The notes under the pieces were generated by a model. It did no database searches and was not told where the DNA came from. It saw only the letters and a program-made list of their open reading frames with translations. A program made the translations under genes and the position numbers. Below, piece by piece: positions 53,801 through 62,896 of a DNA stretch of 64,000 bases (its first letter is position 1; every line of letters begins with the position of its first letter). This DNA is from an uncultured Granulosicoccaceae bacterium (lineage in GTDB: Bacteria; Pseudomonadota; Gammaproteobacteria; Granulosicoccales; Granulosicoccaceae), in the NCBI GenBank assembly GCA_937931165.1, contig CALHCI010000035.1, positions 1 through 64,000 on the forward strand, read 5' to 3'.

Positions 53801-55074
53801 TTTGGCTTGCCGCGTGTACGACGCACAGGCCGGCTGCGCTGCCGTGACGCTGCTATTGCGGCTTGCGCTTCGGGGGTTTGCTGTAACTTTTCCCAGGTAT
53901 CACACAGTGACTGCGCCACCTCACCAATCTGCGCTCGCAAACAGAGAAAGTCATAGCCGGCCCGAAAACGTGGATTGCCAATCAGTAGTTTAGCCCGCTT
54001 GCCCTGCGTTCTTTTAAAACGCGGTTGCAGCGTCCAGATTTCACGCATCGGTACTGAATAGCGACGTGGCAATGAAGTGCGCTTTAACTGGGCAGGAACA
54101 ATCTCGTCGGCCGCCATGTGCAGTGCCTGCACCGGCGGATGTCCCGACGACTCGATTTTATCGGCTAACTCAGCAATATCGAGCCACAGAAACACCGCAT
54201 AGATAAACGCAGGGGTGACTGCAAGATCATTGCTTATACGGTTATCGGTATTTTGCAGTGCAAGGAGCAACATGTGCTCGGCTTTTTCGTCACCCTGTTT
54301 TAACCGGCTGTCTGCCGCAGGAAACAGATACTGCAGTAAGTCGAGTTTGCGCAGCCAGTCGAGACTCGCTACACCATGGCCTGACTGAAGCAGTTTAAGT
54401 ACTTCATCAAACATTCGCGCCGATGGTATATCTGCAAGCTTAAAGTGGTACTGATCGATCGCTGCGGCCACATCAGCTGCAACGGTGAAATCAAGCTTTG
54501 CAGCAAAGCGGGCTGCCCGCAATGCACGCACCGGATCTTCAACAACCCTTGCCTCAGCGTCACCAATGAACTTCAATTCACCGTTTCGCAGATCTTCGAT
54601 GCCATGGTAAAAGTCCAGCACAGTGGCGTCTGCAATGTTGTAGTACAACGCGTTGACTGTAAAGTCGCGCCGCGCCGCATCATCTGCCACCGTACCGCCG
54701 TATACATTGTCGCGAACAATACGCCCGGTGTCTCCGGTAACGCCACCCTCGCCTTCACTATGCGCCGCTCGAAAGGTGGCGACTTCAATGATGTCGCGCC
54801 CGAAAACGACATGAGCAAGCCTGAACCTTCGACCTATTATCCGGCAGTTCTTAAATATCTCTTTGACTTCTTCCGGACTGGCATTGGTTGATACGTCGAA
54901 ATCTTTCGGTCGACGACCAAGCAAAAGATCTCTGACGCCACCACCGACAAGATAGCTCTCGAAACCAGCTTCGTTCAGTCGGTCGAGTACCTTCAGTGCG
55001 TTTTTACTTATATTGTCGCGTGAAACATCGTGCTCAGATTGAGAGACAACATGAGCCAGGGCGGTATTATTCAA
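53782..55074 (-). CDS. pcnB: Poly(A) polymerase I
   Basis: The product is 430 residues. The nucleotidyltransferase head has YLVGGGVRDLLLGRRPKDFD (Asp58, Asp60), then GRDIIEVATFRA, RDFTVNALYYN and EDPVRALRAARFAAKL. The C-terminal region is basic and Arg/Lys-rich (RPVRRTRGKPKRKPQ), typical of PcnB rather than CCA-adding enzymes. It adds 3' poly(A) tails that speed RNA decay. It is slightly shorter than the E. coli enzyme (465). The gene is upstream of the kinase gene, with a 170-bp gap. Confidence 0.9.
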   Translation of the reverse strand: MNNTALAHVVSQSEHDVSRDNISKNALKVLDRLNEAGFESYLVGGGVRDLLLGRRPKDFDVSTNASPEEVKEIFKNCRIIGRRFRLAHVVFGRDIIEVATFRAAHSEGEGGVTGDTGRIVRDNVYGGTVADDAARRDFTVNALYYNIADATVLDFYHGIEDLRNGELKFIGDAEARVVEDPVRALRAARFAAKLDFTVAADVAAAIDQYHFKLADIPSARMFDEVLKLLQSGHGVASLDWLRKLDLLQYLFPAADSRLKQGDEKAEHMLLLALQNTDNRISNDLAVTPAFIYAVFLWLDIAELADKIESSGHPPVQALHMAADEIVPAQLKRTSLPRRYSVPMREIWTLQPRFKRTQGKRAKLLIGNPRFRAGYDFLCLRAQIGEVAQSLCDTWEKLQQTPEAQAAIAASRQRSRPVRRTRGKPKRKPQA

Positions 55075-55119
55075 ATTGTTGACCAGCCAGAGTGGTAACG
55101 TAATACACCTAAATTTAAA

Positions 55120-55476
<357 letters not shown>

Positions 55477-55488
55477 TTAAGAACGAAT

Positions 55489-56685
55489 TTACCGGAAGGT
55501 AGGTGACGAAGAAACTTTATGAATGCTGAGATCTGCCCCAAGATACTCTTCCTCTTCACTTAATCTGATACCCACCGTAACCTTTAACAAGCCATAGATA
55601 GCAAAACCGGTAACCAGGGCGATTGCAACACCCACGGCAGTACCGACCAGCTGCGAAATTAAACTCACCCCGCCAACGCCGCCGAATCGTTCTGCCCCAA
55701 ATACGCCGCAAGCTATCCCTCCCCACGCGCCACAAACACCATGCAATGGCCAGACGCCCAGGACATCATCAACCTTTAGCTTATTCTGGGTCAATGTAAA
55801 CAGCCACACAAACAGCCCGCCGGCAACGCAACCGACTACTAAGGACCCCATCGGATGCATGACGTCTGAACCGGCACATACGGCGACCAGACCTGCAAGC
55901 GGTCCGTTGTGCACAAAACCCGGATCGTTGCGGCCAACAATTAATGCTGCCAGCAAGCCCCCGACCATCGCCATCAGTGAATTCAACGCAACCAGGCCAC
56001 TGATACCACCAACTTCCTGCGCTGACATCACATTAAAACCAAACCAGCCAACCGTCAGAATCCATGCACCCAGGGCGAGAAACGGAATACTCGATGGCGG
56101 ATGTGCAAGCAACTCTCTGCCCTCAGATGTGTAGCGCCCTTTACGCGCGCCGAGCAAAATGACAGCGCCAAGCGCTATCCAGCCACCGAAGGCATGCACT
56201 ACCACAGAACCTGCGAAGTCGTGAAACGGCTGACCGCCGATTGCTGCTACGGTGTCCTGAAAACCAAAGTTATTGTTCCAGACCATACCTTCAAACAAAG
56301 GATAGGCAACGGCAACAATCACAAGCGACGCGAAAAGTTGCGGGTAAAACCGAGCCCGCTCGGCAATACCGCCTGAAACAATGGCTGGTATGGCTGCCGC
56401 AAAGGTCAGGAGAAAGAAGAACTTAACCAGCTGATAGCCATTCGATTCAGCCAGCACTGACGCAGGCTGAAAGAAATCGACACCGTAGGCGATACTGTAG
56501 CCAATAAAAAAATAGGCGATCGTAGAGACACCGAAATCACTGATGATTTTCATCAGCGCGTTGACCTGGTTTTTCTCACGGACGGTGCCGACTTCGAGGA
56601 AAGCGAAACCAGCATGCATCCACAAAACGAGTATCGCGCCCAGAAGCACAAACAAGGTGTCAGTGCCGGTTTGCAGATTTTCCAA
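55489..56685 (-). CDS. amtB: Ammonium transporter AmtB
   Basis: The product is 398 residues with about 11 spans. Conserved Amt blocks are FLEVGTVREKNQVNALMKI, DFAGSVVVHAFGGWIALG with the pore His, and GVWPLHGVCGAWGGIACGVFG with the second pore His. No Sec signal peptide is apparent and the N-terminus starts close to the first span, as in some Amt proteins. It imports ammonium/ammonia and is controlled by the following glnK product. Confidence 0.92.
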   Translation of the reverse strand: MENLQTGTDTLFVLLGAILVLWMHAGFAFLEVGTVREKNQVNALMKIISDFGVSTIAYFFIGYSIAYGVDFFQPASVLAESNGYQLVKFFFLLTFAAAIPAIVSGGIAERARFYPQLFASLVIVAVAYPLFEGMVWNNNFGFQDTVAAIGGQPFHDFAGSVVVHAFGGWIALGAVILLGARKGRYTSEGRELLAHPPSSIPFLALGAWILTVGWFGFNVMSAQEVGGISGLVALNSLMAMVGGLLAALIVGRNDPGFVHNGPLAGLVAVCAGSDVMHPMGSLVVGCVAGGLFVWLFTLTQNKLKVDDVLGVWPLHGVCGAWGGIACGVFGAERFGGVGGVSLISQLVGTAVGVAIALVTGFAIYGLLKVTVGIRLSEEEEYLGADLSIHKVSSSPTFR

Positions 56686-56804
56686 AATAAGGTTTCTTTG
56701 TTTACCAGTTGTTCAATTTTAGTGCTTTAACAGAGTATCAGCAACAAAACGACAATTGCCGCGACTCAAGGGTCTGTGTGCTGACTTGCAGGGGCATGTG
56801 CAAA

Positions 56805-57215
56805 TTAGTCACCGTCTTGCGATTTAAATCTGTGTATCAACCGCCGGTCGCGTTTGTTTGGCCGGCCTGCAAGGCGCTCACCTTGTGAAACCAGACGATC
56901 ATCTTTCAGTTTTTCCTGTAGCAACTCGCGTTTTTGTCTGCTTTCTTCGGACTCGGAATACGCTGTTTGAGCGTCTTTGGCGCCGACACGCTTTTCAATC
57001 AGGCGATCAACGACTACCGAAAACTCAAACGGCCCCTTGCGAATTTCCAGGTTTTGCCCAACGATGATCTGGCGCGAAGGTTTGGCGCGAGAACCGTCCA
57101 CGAGCACTTTACCAGACGATACCGCGTCAGTGGCGAGGGATCGGGTTTTAAAAAACCGCGCAGACCACAACCATTTGTCGAGTCGCACCGTCTGCAATTC
57201 TTTATTCAACGGCAT
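56805..57215 (-). CDS. hslR: Ribosome-associated heat shock protein Hsp15
   Basis: The product is 136 residues. An S4 RNA-binding domain (RLDKWLWSARFFKTRSLATD, GKVLVDGSRAKPSRQI) occupies the first 70 residues, followed by a basic C-terminal helix tail (NKRDRRLIHRFK). Hsp15 binds stalled 50S subunits carrying peptidyl-tRNA. It is divergent from the ycgL-like gene. Confidence 0.88.
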   Translation of the reverse strand: MPLNKELQTVRLDKWLWSARFFKTRSLATDAVSSGKVLVDGSRAKPSRQIIVGQNLEIRKGPFEFSVVVDRLIEKRVGAKDAQTAYSESEESRQKRELLQEKLKDDRLVSQGERLAGRPNKRDRRLIHRFKSQDGD

Positions 57216-57291
57216 TCACCACAATGTTCTCTCTGTCGACTGGCTGATACTATGCACTTGCATAAAAATACAGCCTACCGGAAAAACCACT

Positions 57292-57552
57292 GTGGAAGTG
57301 TACGTCTACAACAGCAGCAAAAAAAGCGGTTACTACGTTTATCTGGGAGAAAAAGACAACTTCGACGTGCTTCCGGATTCAATCAGGCCGGCGCTTGGAG
57401 ACCTTACTCTCACGCTGACTTTTGAGCTCAATGCTGATCGCAAGCTTGCTCAGGAAGATCCAGACGTGGTGCGGGAAAATATTGAAAAACGCGGTTTTCA
57501 TGTTCAGATCAGTGACCCGATGCTGAACCCTGATTTCATGGATAGAGTCTGA
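57292..57552 (+). CDS. YcgL-domain protein
   Basis: The product is 86 residues from GTG 57292, which starts at the first strand of the domain ((M)EVYVYNSSKKSGYYVYL); the frame runs far upstream through the hslR antisense. Family blocks are EKDNFDVLPDSI, LALTF-like LTLTLTFELNADRKLAQ and VRENIEKRGFHVQI. YcgL proteins are small cytoplasmic proteins of gammaproteobacteria without a settled role. Length is close to the E. coli 97-108-residue form but shorter at the C-terminus. Confidence 0.8.
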   Translation: MEVYVYNSSKKSGYYVYLGEKDNFDVLPDSIRPALGDLTLTLTFELNADRKLAQEDPDVVRENIEKRGFHVQISDPMLNPDFMDRV

Positions 57553-57629
57553 CGAACGCTAAAGCGACTGGACGTTCTTCATGTAATGTTGGAAGTAACA
57601 GTATAAGCCGTGGCGGGGAGCCCTCCACG

Positions 57630-57695
57630 GCGCTTAGACGCCGACCCTCCGGCAAGCGGCGCAAGCAGGAGGGTGATATCTGGTCTTTTACCGAC
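57630..57695. repeat. REP-like element (copy B)
   Basis: GCGCTTAGACGCCGACCCTCC (57630-57650) and GGAGGGTGATATC (57668-57680) match the outer blocks of the element at 22791-22892, but the 11-bp repeats are absent. ACCCTCC and GGAGGGT form a perfect 7-bp stem. A third GGGAGGGTAATATC follows at 57708. It lies between ycgL-like and the cytochrome genes, after both convergent stops. Confidence 0.65.
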
Positions 57696-57759
57696 TGTCT
57701 CAAATGCGGGAGGGTAATATCGTGCCCTTATGACATTCTCCAGTCGGGTGGTGCAACAT

Positions 57760-58101
57760 CTATCGCTTTGGAACCCACAATGTAGATTCCTGGCTCGAAA
57801 AGTACGCGGCCAGATCACGAATATCCTGATCTGACAATGCCGCAGCGAAGCCACCCATTATCGCGTTTGTTCTGGCTTTCGATTTGTAATCACTAAGTGC
57901 TTTAACCAAATAGCTCTCGTACTGACCAGCCAGAATCGGGTTAGTCGGGATAGTACTGTTACCATCGGCACCGTGGCAGGCAGCACAGGTCGCGGATAAC
58001 TCCTGACCTTTTGCCGCATCACCACCCGCAATCGATGTTACCGGAGCCATTAATGTCAGAGCCGCTGAAAGCATGCCAGCTTGAATAGTTGATTTTTTCA
58101 C
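57760..58101 (-). CDS. Monohaem cytochrome c
   Basis: The product is 113 residues from GTG 58101 (GGAG 6 nt upstream; the frame runs 17 codons further). A Sec signal peptide (MLSAALTLMAPVTSIAG) is followed by the haem site CAACHGADG, and MGGFAAALSDQDIRDLAAYF supplies the probable axial Met. It is a small periplasmic electron carrier related to one half of cytochrome c4. It starts 13 bp after the stop of the next cytochrome gene upstream and is co-transcribed with it. Confidence 0.9.
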   Translation of the reverse strand: MKKSTIQAGMLSAALTLMAPVTSIAGGDAAKGQELSATCAACHGADGNSTIPTNPILAGQYESYLVKALSDYKSKARTNAIMGGFAAALSDQDIRDLAAYFSSQESTLWVPKR

Positions 58102-58114
58102 AAGTAGCTCCGAT

Positions 58115-58438
58115 TTATTTTGCAGATGACAGATAAGCCGCAATATCGGCAATATCTTCGTCAGTCAGTGATGCCGCGTTTGCATGCATGGTGCCGTGCG
58201 AACGTTCTTTCTGCTGGTATGCTTTCAGCGCTGCAGCGATGTACTCAGCGTGCTGACCACCCAGTTTAGGCACGTGATAAGTCGGATAGGTATTCACATA
58301 ATTAGGGATACCGTGGCAACCCAGGCAAGTCTCGGCTTTTTGCTTGCCAGCCTCCGGATCACCCGCTGTTGCCGAACTGGCAACAAGCAAAGCAGAACTG
58401 ATGGCGCTTGTCAGCGCTAGCGCTTTAAGTATTTTCAT
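58115..58438 (-). CDS. Monohaem cytochrome c
   Basis: The product is 107 residues. A Sec signal peptide ends SATAG. The haem site is CLGCHGIPN, and GTMHANAASLTDEDIADIAAYL carries the likely axial Met. Similar in size and layout to the next gene; the pair resembles the two domains of a dihaem c4 cytochrome encoded separately. It is probably a periplasmic electron carrier for a terminal oxidase or similar complex. Confidence 0.9.
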   Translation of the reverse strand: MKILKALALTSAISSALLVASSATAGDPEAGKQKAETCLGCHGIPNYVNTYPTYHVPKLGGQHAEYIAAALKAYQQKERSHGTMHANAASLTDEDIADIAAYLSSAK

Positions 58439-58608
58439 GGCCGTTTTATCGTATCGAGTAAATTGATCGTGCCTGATATGACCACCCTGACCAGCGCCGC
58501 AAGCCTTAACGGTTACGTCAGGGTGAATCAGAAAGAAGGTCGGTGCCGCATTCTACTGCGGTAATCCGTGGAATTATAGTTGCTTTTCGCGGACTGACAG
58601 CGTCGCAA

Positions 58609-60519
58609 TCAAGCACTGAGTTCGATAATCAGCTGGTTAACCCGGCTGACAAATCCGGCCGCGTCCTCAAGCTGCCCGCCCTCGGCAAGTACCGCCTGAT
58701 CAAGCAACATGCGCGACCAGTCAGTGAATTTGTCTTCATCGGACTCTGCATCCATTTTCTTGAGGATAGGATGCGTCGGATTGATCTCGAGTGTCGGCTT
58801 GTTGTCCGGAATATCATGACCCGCCTGCTTCATCAGCTGTTGCATGTGCATGGCCATTTCCTGTTCGCCCAGCACTATACACGCCGGTGAATTCGTCAGT
58901 CGATGCGACACTTTGACGTCAGCGACCTTGTCGTCAAGCTTTTCCTTAAGTCGGGAAACCAGCTTTTCCGACTCTTTTTCAACGGTTTCCTGCTGCTCTT
59001 TTTCTTCCTTGTCCTGGATTTCACCAAGATCAAGATCGCCTTTGGCCACAGAACTCAGGGATTTGCCGTCGAATTCATGCAGATAAGACATCATCCACTC
59101 ATCAACACGATCATACATCACCAGTACTTCAACACCTTTCTTGGCAAATATTTCCAGATGCGGGCTGTTTTTACCGGCCGCAAAACTGTCTGCGGTGATG
59201 TAATAGATTTTGTCCTGCCCCGGCTTCATGCGGGCAATATATTCTGCAAAGCTGACTGACTGTTCGTCGCTGCCACTCTCGGTAGATGCAAACCGAAACA
59301 ACCCGGCTACCTGCTCACGGTTGGCAAAGTCCTCTCCCGGTGCCTCTTTCAGACAGCGCCCGAACTGTGTCCAGAAATCCTTGTACTTTTCAGGCTCTTT
59401 TTCAGCCATACCTTCAAGCAGCGACAGTACTTTTTTCACTGAGGCAGAGCGAATATTTTCAACAATCTTGTTGCTTTGCAGAATTTCCCGCGACACATTT
59501 AATGGCAGATCACTGGAGTCGATCAGACCACGTACAAAGCGCAGATAACGCGGCATCAGTTTTTCTGCCTCGTCCATTATAAAAACGCGCTGCGCGTAGA
59601 GTTTTATGCCGTTTTGCTGCTGCGCATCGTATAAATCGAACGGTGCATTTTTAGGGATATACAACAGTGAGGTGTATTCGTACTTTCCCTCTACCCGGTT
59701 GTGCGACCAGGCAAGTGGATCTTCCCAATCGCTGCTGACCTGGCGGTAGAAAGATTTGTATTCGTCTTCGGTTATATCTTTGCGAGCCCGCGTCCAAAGC
59801 GCAGACGCATCATTCACCTTTTCAAGCTCGGGTTCTTTTTTCTCTGCCTCCTCGTTCTCTGGATCAGCGTGCACAACTTCGAGCATCATGATCGGAAAGG
59901 TAATGTGATCAGAGTATTTTTTGATGATTTGTCGAAGTCGCCAGTTGTCGGCAAAGTCGTGTGCGTCTTCCCGCAGGTGCAGCGTTATGCTGGTACCTTT
60001 TTCAGCGCGTTCAATCTGTTCGATTTCGTAGCTGCCGGTTGCTTCGCTTTCCCACTTCACACCTTCGCCGGCAGCGTCGCCCGCTTTGCGTGTGGTTAGT
60101 GTGACTTTATCTGCAACCACAAATGCAGAGTAAAAACCCACACCAAACTGACCGATCAGGCGCGCATCTTCCTGCTGATCGCCGGTCAGTGATTCCATAA
60201 ACTGCTTGGTACCGGACTTGGCAATGGTACCGATGTTGGTAATTACCTCATCGCGGTTCATACCAATACCGTTGTCAGCAACGGTTACGGTATGCGCTTC
60301 GGCATCGAAGGACACCGTAATGGCTAACTGCTCTTCGCCTTCGTTCAGCGCATCGTTGGCAACGGCTTCAAAACGCAGCTTGTCACAGGCATCAGATGCG
60401 TTTGAAATGAGCTCTCTAAGAAAAATTTCTTTATTCGAATACAGCGAGTGAATCATCAGCTTCAGCAGCTGGTTGACCTCGGCCTGGAATTCTTTGGTTT
60501 CAGTTTTGGCTTCAGACAT
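58609..60519 (-). CDS. htpG: Chaperone protein HtpG (Hsp90)
   Basis: The product is 636 residues, the usual HtpG length. The GHKL ATPase head has NKEIFLRELISNASDACDKL, the ATP lid region DNGIGMNRDEV, and GVGFYSAFVVADKV. The middle domain has RVFIMDEAEKLMPRYLRF and RGLIDSSDLPLNVSREILQ. The C-terminal dimerisation domain ends in the usual helices. An ATP-dependent cytoplasmic chaperone. It is separated from rplS by a 187-bp gap. Confidence 0.97.
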   Translation of the reverse strand: MSEAKTETKEFQAEVNQLLKLMIHSLYSNKEIFLRELISNASDACDKLRFEAVANDALNEGEEQLAITVSFDAEAHTVTVADNGIGMNRDEVITNIGTIAKSGTKQFMESLTGDQQEDARLIGQFGVGFYSAFVVADKVTLTTRKAGDAAGEGVKWESEATGSYEIEQIERAEKGTSITLHLREDAHDFADNWRLRQIIKKYSDHITFPIMMLEVVHADPENEEAEKKEPELEKVNDASALWTRARKDITEDEYKSFYRQVSSDWEDPLAWSHNRVEGKYEYTSLLYIPKNAPFDLYDAQQQNGIKLYAQRVFIMDEAEKLMPRYLRFVRGLIDSSDLPLNVSREILQSNKIVENIRSASVKKVLSLLEGMAEKEPEKYKDFWTQFGRCLKEAPGEDFANREQVAGLFRFASTESGSDEQSVSFAEYIARMKPGQDKIYYITADSFAAGKNSPHLEIFAKKGVEVLVMYDRVDEWMMSYLHEFDGKSLSSVAKGDLDLGEIQDKEEKEQQETVEKESEKLVSRLKEKLDDKVADVKVSHRLTNSPACIVLGEQEMAMHMQQLMKQAGHDIPDNKPTLEINPTHPILKKMDAESDEDKFTDWSRMLLDQAVLAEGGQLEDAAGFVSRVNQLIIELSA

Positions 60520-60661
60520 GATGCGATCTCCGACCCGCTCCTTGCGGGCTGACTATAAACAAAAAGATTTTCTTATAGGTACGGACTATAGGCCTGAAAT
60601 CAACAATTTGTCAGACTCTGTATTCCGTCTGCCGGAGATGCCGGATACCACCCCCGGTAAC

Positions 60662-60690
60662 TCGCAACGCAACGAAAACCGGCGTTGCGA
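60662..60690. terminator. Inverted repeat after rplS
   Basis: TCGCAACGC and GCGTTGCGA form a perfect 9-bp stem around an 11-nt loop, 17 bp beyond the rplS stop. There is no T-run, so it may be a processing or stabilising hairpin rather than an intrinsic terminator. Confidence 0.5.
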
Positions 60691-60706
60691 TACAACGCAC
60701 AGCGGC

Positions 60707-61051
60707 TTATAACTTCTCTTTGATTCTTGCAGCCTTACCAGTACGACCACGCAGATAGTAAAGCTTGGATCGACGAACATCGCCGCGACGCTTCACCTGA
60801 ATTTCTGCAACCAGCGGGCTGTAGGTTTGAAATACACGCTCAACACCTTCGCCGTGCGACATCTTTCGAACGGTGAATGCAGAGTTAAGCCCTCTGTTAC
60901 GACGTGCGATAACCACACCTTCGAAAGCCTGCAGACGCTCGCGTGAGCCTTCCTTAACTCTTACCTGCACCACTACCGTGTCACCGGGGCCAAACTCCGG
61001 CACCTCTTTTTGCATCTGCTCCGCATTGATTGCGTCGATTATATTGCTCAT
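60707..61051 (-). CDS. rplS: 50S ribosomal protein L19
   Basis: The product is 114 residues from ATG 61051; an in-frame GTG one codon earlier is not needed. The sequence [40 protein letters not shown] and [15 protein letters not shown] is that of L19, at the 30S-50S interface. It is the last gene of the rpsP-rimM-trmD-rplS operon. Confidence 0.97.
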   Translation of the reverse strand: MSNIIDAINAEQMQKEVPEFGPGDTVVVQVRVKEGSRERLQAFEGVVIARRNRGLNSAFTVRKMSHGEGVERVFQTYSPLVAEIQVKRRGDVRRSKLYYLRGRTGKAARIKEKL

Positions 61052-61093
61052 CACTCACACTCCGTCTCGTGCGTCATTAATCTGGTTGAACGG

Positions 61094-61891
61094 TCAGTTG
61101 TCTGACCGATCGGTTTTCTCAACTTCAATCTCTTGCAGCAATCGCCGATCTTCACTACTCAGCTCCAGTTGAGCGAGCAGTTCAGGGCGCCGTTGCCTGG
61201 TTCGCTCCAGCGATTTTTTCTTGCGCCAGAGCCGAATGTCCTCGTGGTTACCACCAGTGAGTACCTCGGGCACCTGCATGCCCCGGTACTGCTCCGGACG
61301 GGTATATTGCGGATGTTCCAGCAAACCCGTTCCGGCAAATGTATCCTGTTTCGCCGAATCACTATGACCCAGCACCCCCGGCAACTGTCGGGCAACGGCA
61401 TCAATGACAACCATTGCAGCGAGCTCGCCACCGGACAACACATAGTCGCCAATCGATATTTCCCGATCGATTCGCGACTCAAGCAATCTTTCGTCTACGC
61501 CTTCGTAGCGCCCTGCCACCAGCACCAGACCCGGAAGCTGTGCCAGCTCACATACCAGGTTGTGATCAAGCCTTTGCCCCTGTGGACTCAGGTAAACCAC
61601 TAAAGCGTCCTTTTGTGCGCTGTTCTCCTCAAGCGCACTGTCAATAGCCTCCTCCAGAGGCTCTGCCATCATCACCATGCCCGGCCCACCACCATACGGG
61701 CGATCATCCACGGTGCGATGCGTATCCGTTGTGTAGTCGCGCGGGTTGTAGGTAGCAAGCGATAACCGCTGCCGCTCAACTGCGCGACCTGTCACACCGC
61801 TTCCTGCCACTGACATCACCAGTGCCGGAAAAAGCGTGACGACCGAGATCCCGATTGTCGGGTGCTCAGTCGAGTTGTTCTGCTCCGTCAA
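61094..61891 (-). CDS. trmD: tRNA (guanine-37-N1)-methyltransferase
   Basis: The product is 265 residues. The trefoil-knot SAM-binding site is seen in YLSPQGQRLDHNL, GRYEGVDER and EISIGDYVLSGGELAAMVV. DDRPYGGGPGMVMM is also characteristic. It methylates G37 of tRNAs to prevent frameshifting. Its start overlaps the rimM stop by 4 nt. Confidence 0.97.
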   Translation of the reverse strand: MTEQNNSTEHPTIGISVVTLFPALVMSVAGSGVTGRAVERQRLSLATYNPRDYTTDTHRTVDDRPYGGGPGMVMMAEPLEEAIDSALEENSAQKDALVVYLSPQGQRLDHNLVCELAQLPGLVLVAGRYEGVDERLLESRIDREISIGDYVLSGGELAAMVVIDAVARQLPGVLGHSDSAKQDTFAGTGLLEHPQYTRPEQYRGMQVPEVLTGGNHEDIRLWRKKKSLERTRQRRPELLAQLELSSEDRRLLQEIEVEKTDRSDN

Positions 61892-62460
61892 AAATCAGGG
61901 TCCCAGTCCACAACCATTTTGCGTTCACCGAGGTTAACCTCACGAACCACATCGGGTTGGATCCATGGAACCAGTCTCTCCCTGTCTCCCTTGACCACCA
62001 GCACATCATTGGCACCGGTTTCCATCAAACTGTCTACTTCACCAAGCTCAATGCCGAGCGTCGTGACCACTGTCAGTCCGATCAGATCTGCCCAATAGTA
62101 GCTGTCCTGATCCGACTCGGGAAACTGGTCTCTGGTGACTTCGATCAGCGCATTGGTGAGTTTGGCTACCTCATCGCGATCTTCGATGCCATCGAATTTC
62201 ACGACCAGAAACTTGCCGTGCTGCCGGCCTTCCAGCAGTTCTATTCGCCTGTCTGTATGTTGTTTTTTTAATTGCCAGATCGGGTAGTCGAGCAAGCCTG
62301 TTGCAGGTTCGGTGTAGGAAAGTACTTTGGTCCAGCCTCTAACGCCAAACGGCGAGGCTATTTTGCCTACAACAATTGTGCGCTTGTCACTCGGGGCACC
62401 TTTCTGGCGGGAGCCAGAGGTGTCTGCGCTGTTAGCAGCGTCGTCGGGTGACAGCTCCAT
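61888..62460 (-). CDS. rimM: Ribosome maturation factor RimM
   Basis: The product is 190 residues. IVVGKIASPFGVRGWTKVLS and the PRC-barrel block YYWADLIGLTVVTTLG with GANDVLVVKG and LVPWIQPDVV identify RimM, which binds S19 and aids 30S head maturation. An N-terminal extension of ~25 polar residues is longer than in E. coli. The operon order matches the canonical one. Confidence 0.95.
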   Translation of the reverse strand: MELSPDDAANSADTSGSRQKGAPSDKRTIVVGKIASPFGVRGWTKVLSYTEPATGLLDYPIWQLKKQHTDRRIELLEGRQHGKFLVVKFDGIEDRDEVAKLTNALIEVTRDQFPESDQDSYYWADLIGLTVVTTLGIELGEVDSLMETGANDVLVVKGDRERLVPWIQPDVVREVNLGERKMVVDWDPDF

Positions 62461-62503
62461 GCAACTTTCCGCTCAACCTAACCAACCTGAAAGACAGTGC
62501 GGG

Positions 62504-62773
62504 TTACGCCGCAGCCGCAGACGCGGCCTTTTCGCGATGTATTTTTACCAGTTTGGCAACGCGCTCTGACAGCTGCGCCCCGTGGCCAACCCAGTGATCA
62601 ATACGCTCCATGTCGATGCGCAGAGACTCTTCGCTCTCGTTGCGTGACATTGGATTGTAGAAGCCGATACGCTCAAGGTAACGACCGTCACGACGGTTAC
62701 GGCTGTCAGTAACAACGATTTGATAGAACGGCTTTTTTTTCGCGCCACCGCGAGAAAGTCTGATTGTGACCAT
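62504..62773 (-). CDS. rpsP: 30S ribosomal protein S16
   Basis: The product is 89 residues. [33 protein letters not shown] and [16 protein letters not shown] are diagnostic of S16. First gene of the ribosomal operon, 43 bp before rimM. Confidence 0.97.
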   Translation of the reverse strand: MVTIRLSRGGAKKKPFYQIVVTDSRNRRDGRYLERIGFYNPMSRNESEESLRIDMERIDHWVGHGAQLSERVAKLVKIHREKAASAAAA

Positions 62774-62836
62774 GATTTATCCGGATAATTCTGGTGCAAG
62801 CCAACTATATTGGCTCAGGGAAACCCATTACTATAC

Positions 62837-62867
62837 AACAAAAATGTCCGTTTTAAAGCCCCGGACA
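62837..62867 (-). terminator. Probable ffh terminator
   Basis: On the minus strand TGTCCG (62867-62862) pairs with CGGACA (62850-62845) and is followed by TTTTTGTTG. It lies 30 bp after the ffh stop, before rpsP. The stem is only 6 bp with an 11-nt loop, so it may be weak. Confidence 0.5.
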
Positions 62868-62896
62868 CGAATTATATCAACACAAAAGACTGCAGA

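Noticed and set aside
56686-56804. Expected sigma-54 (NtrC) promoter before amtB
   Set aside because: No convincing TGGCAC-N5-TTGC element was seen by eye.
56934-57425. Long plus-strand frame over hslR and the ycgL-like start
   Set aside because: It is the antisense shadow of hslR and is out of frame with the YcgL domain.
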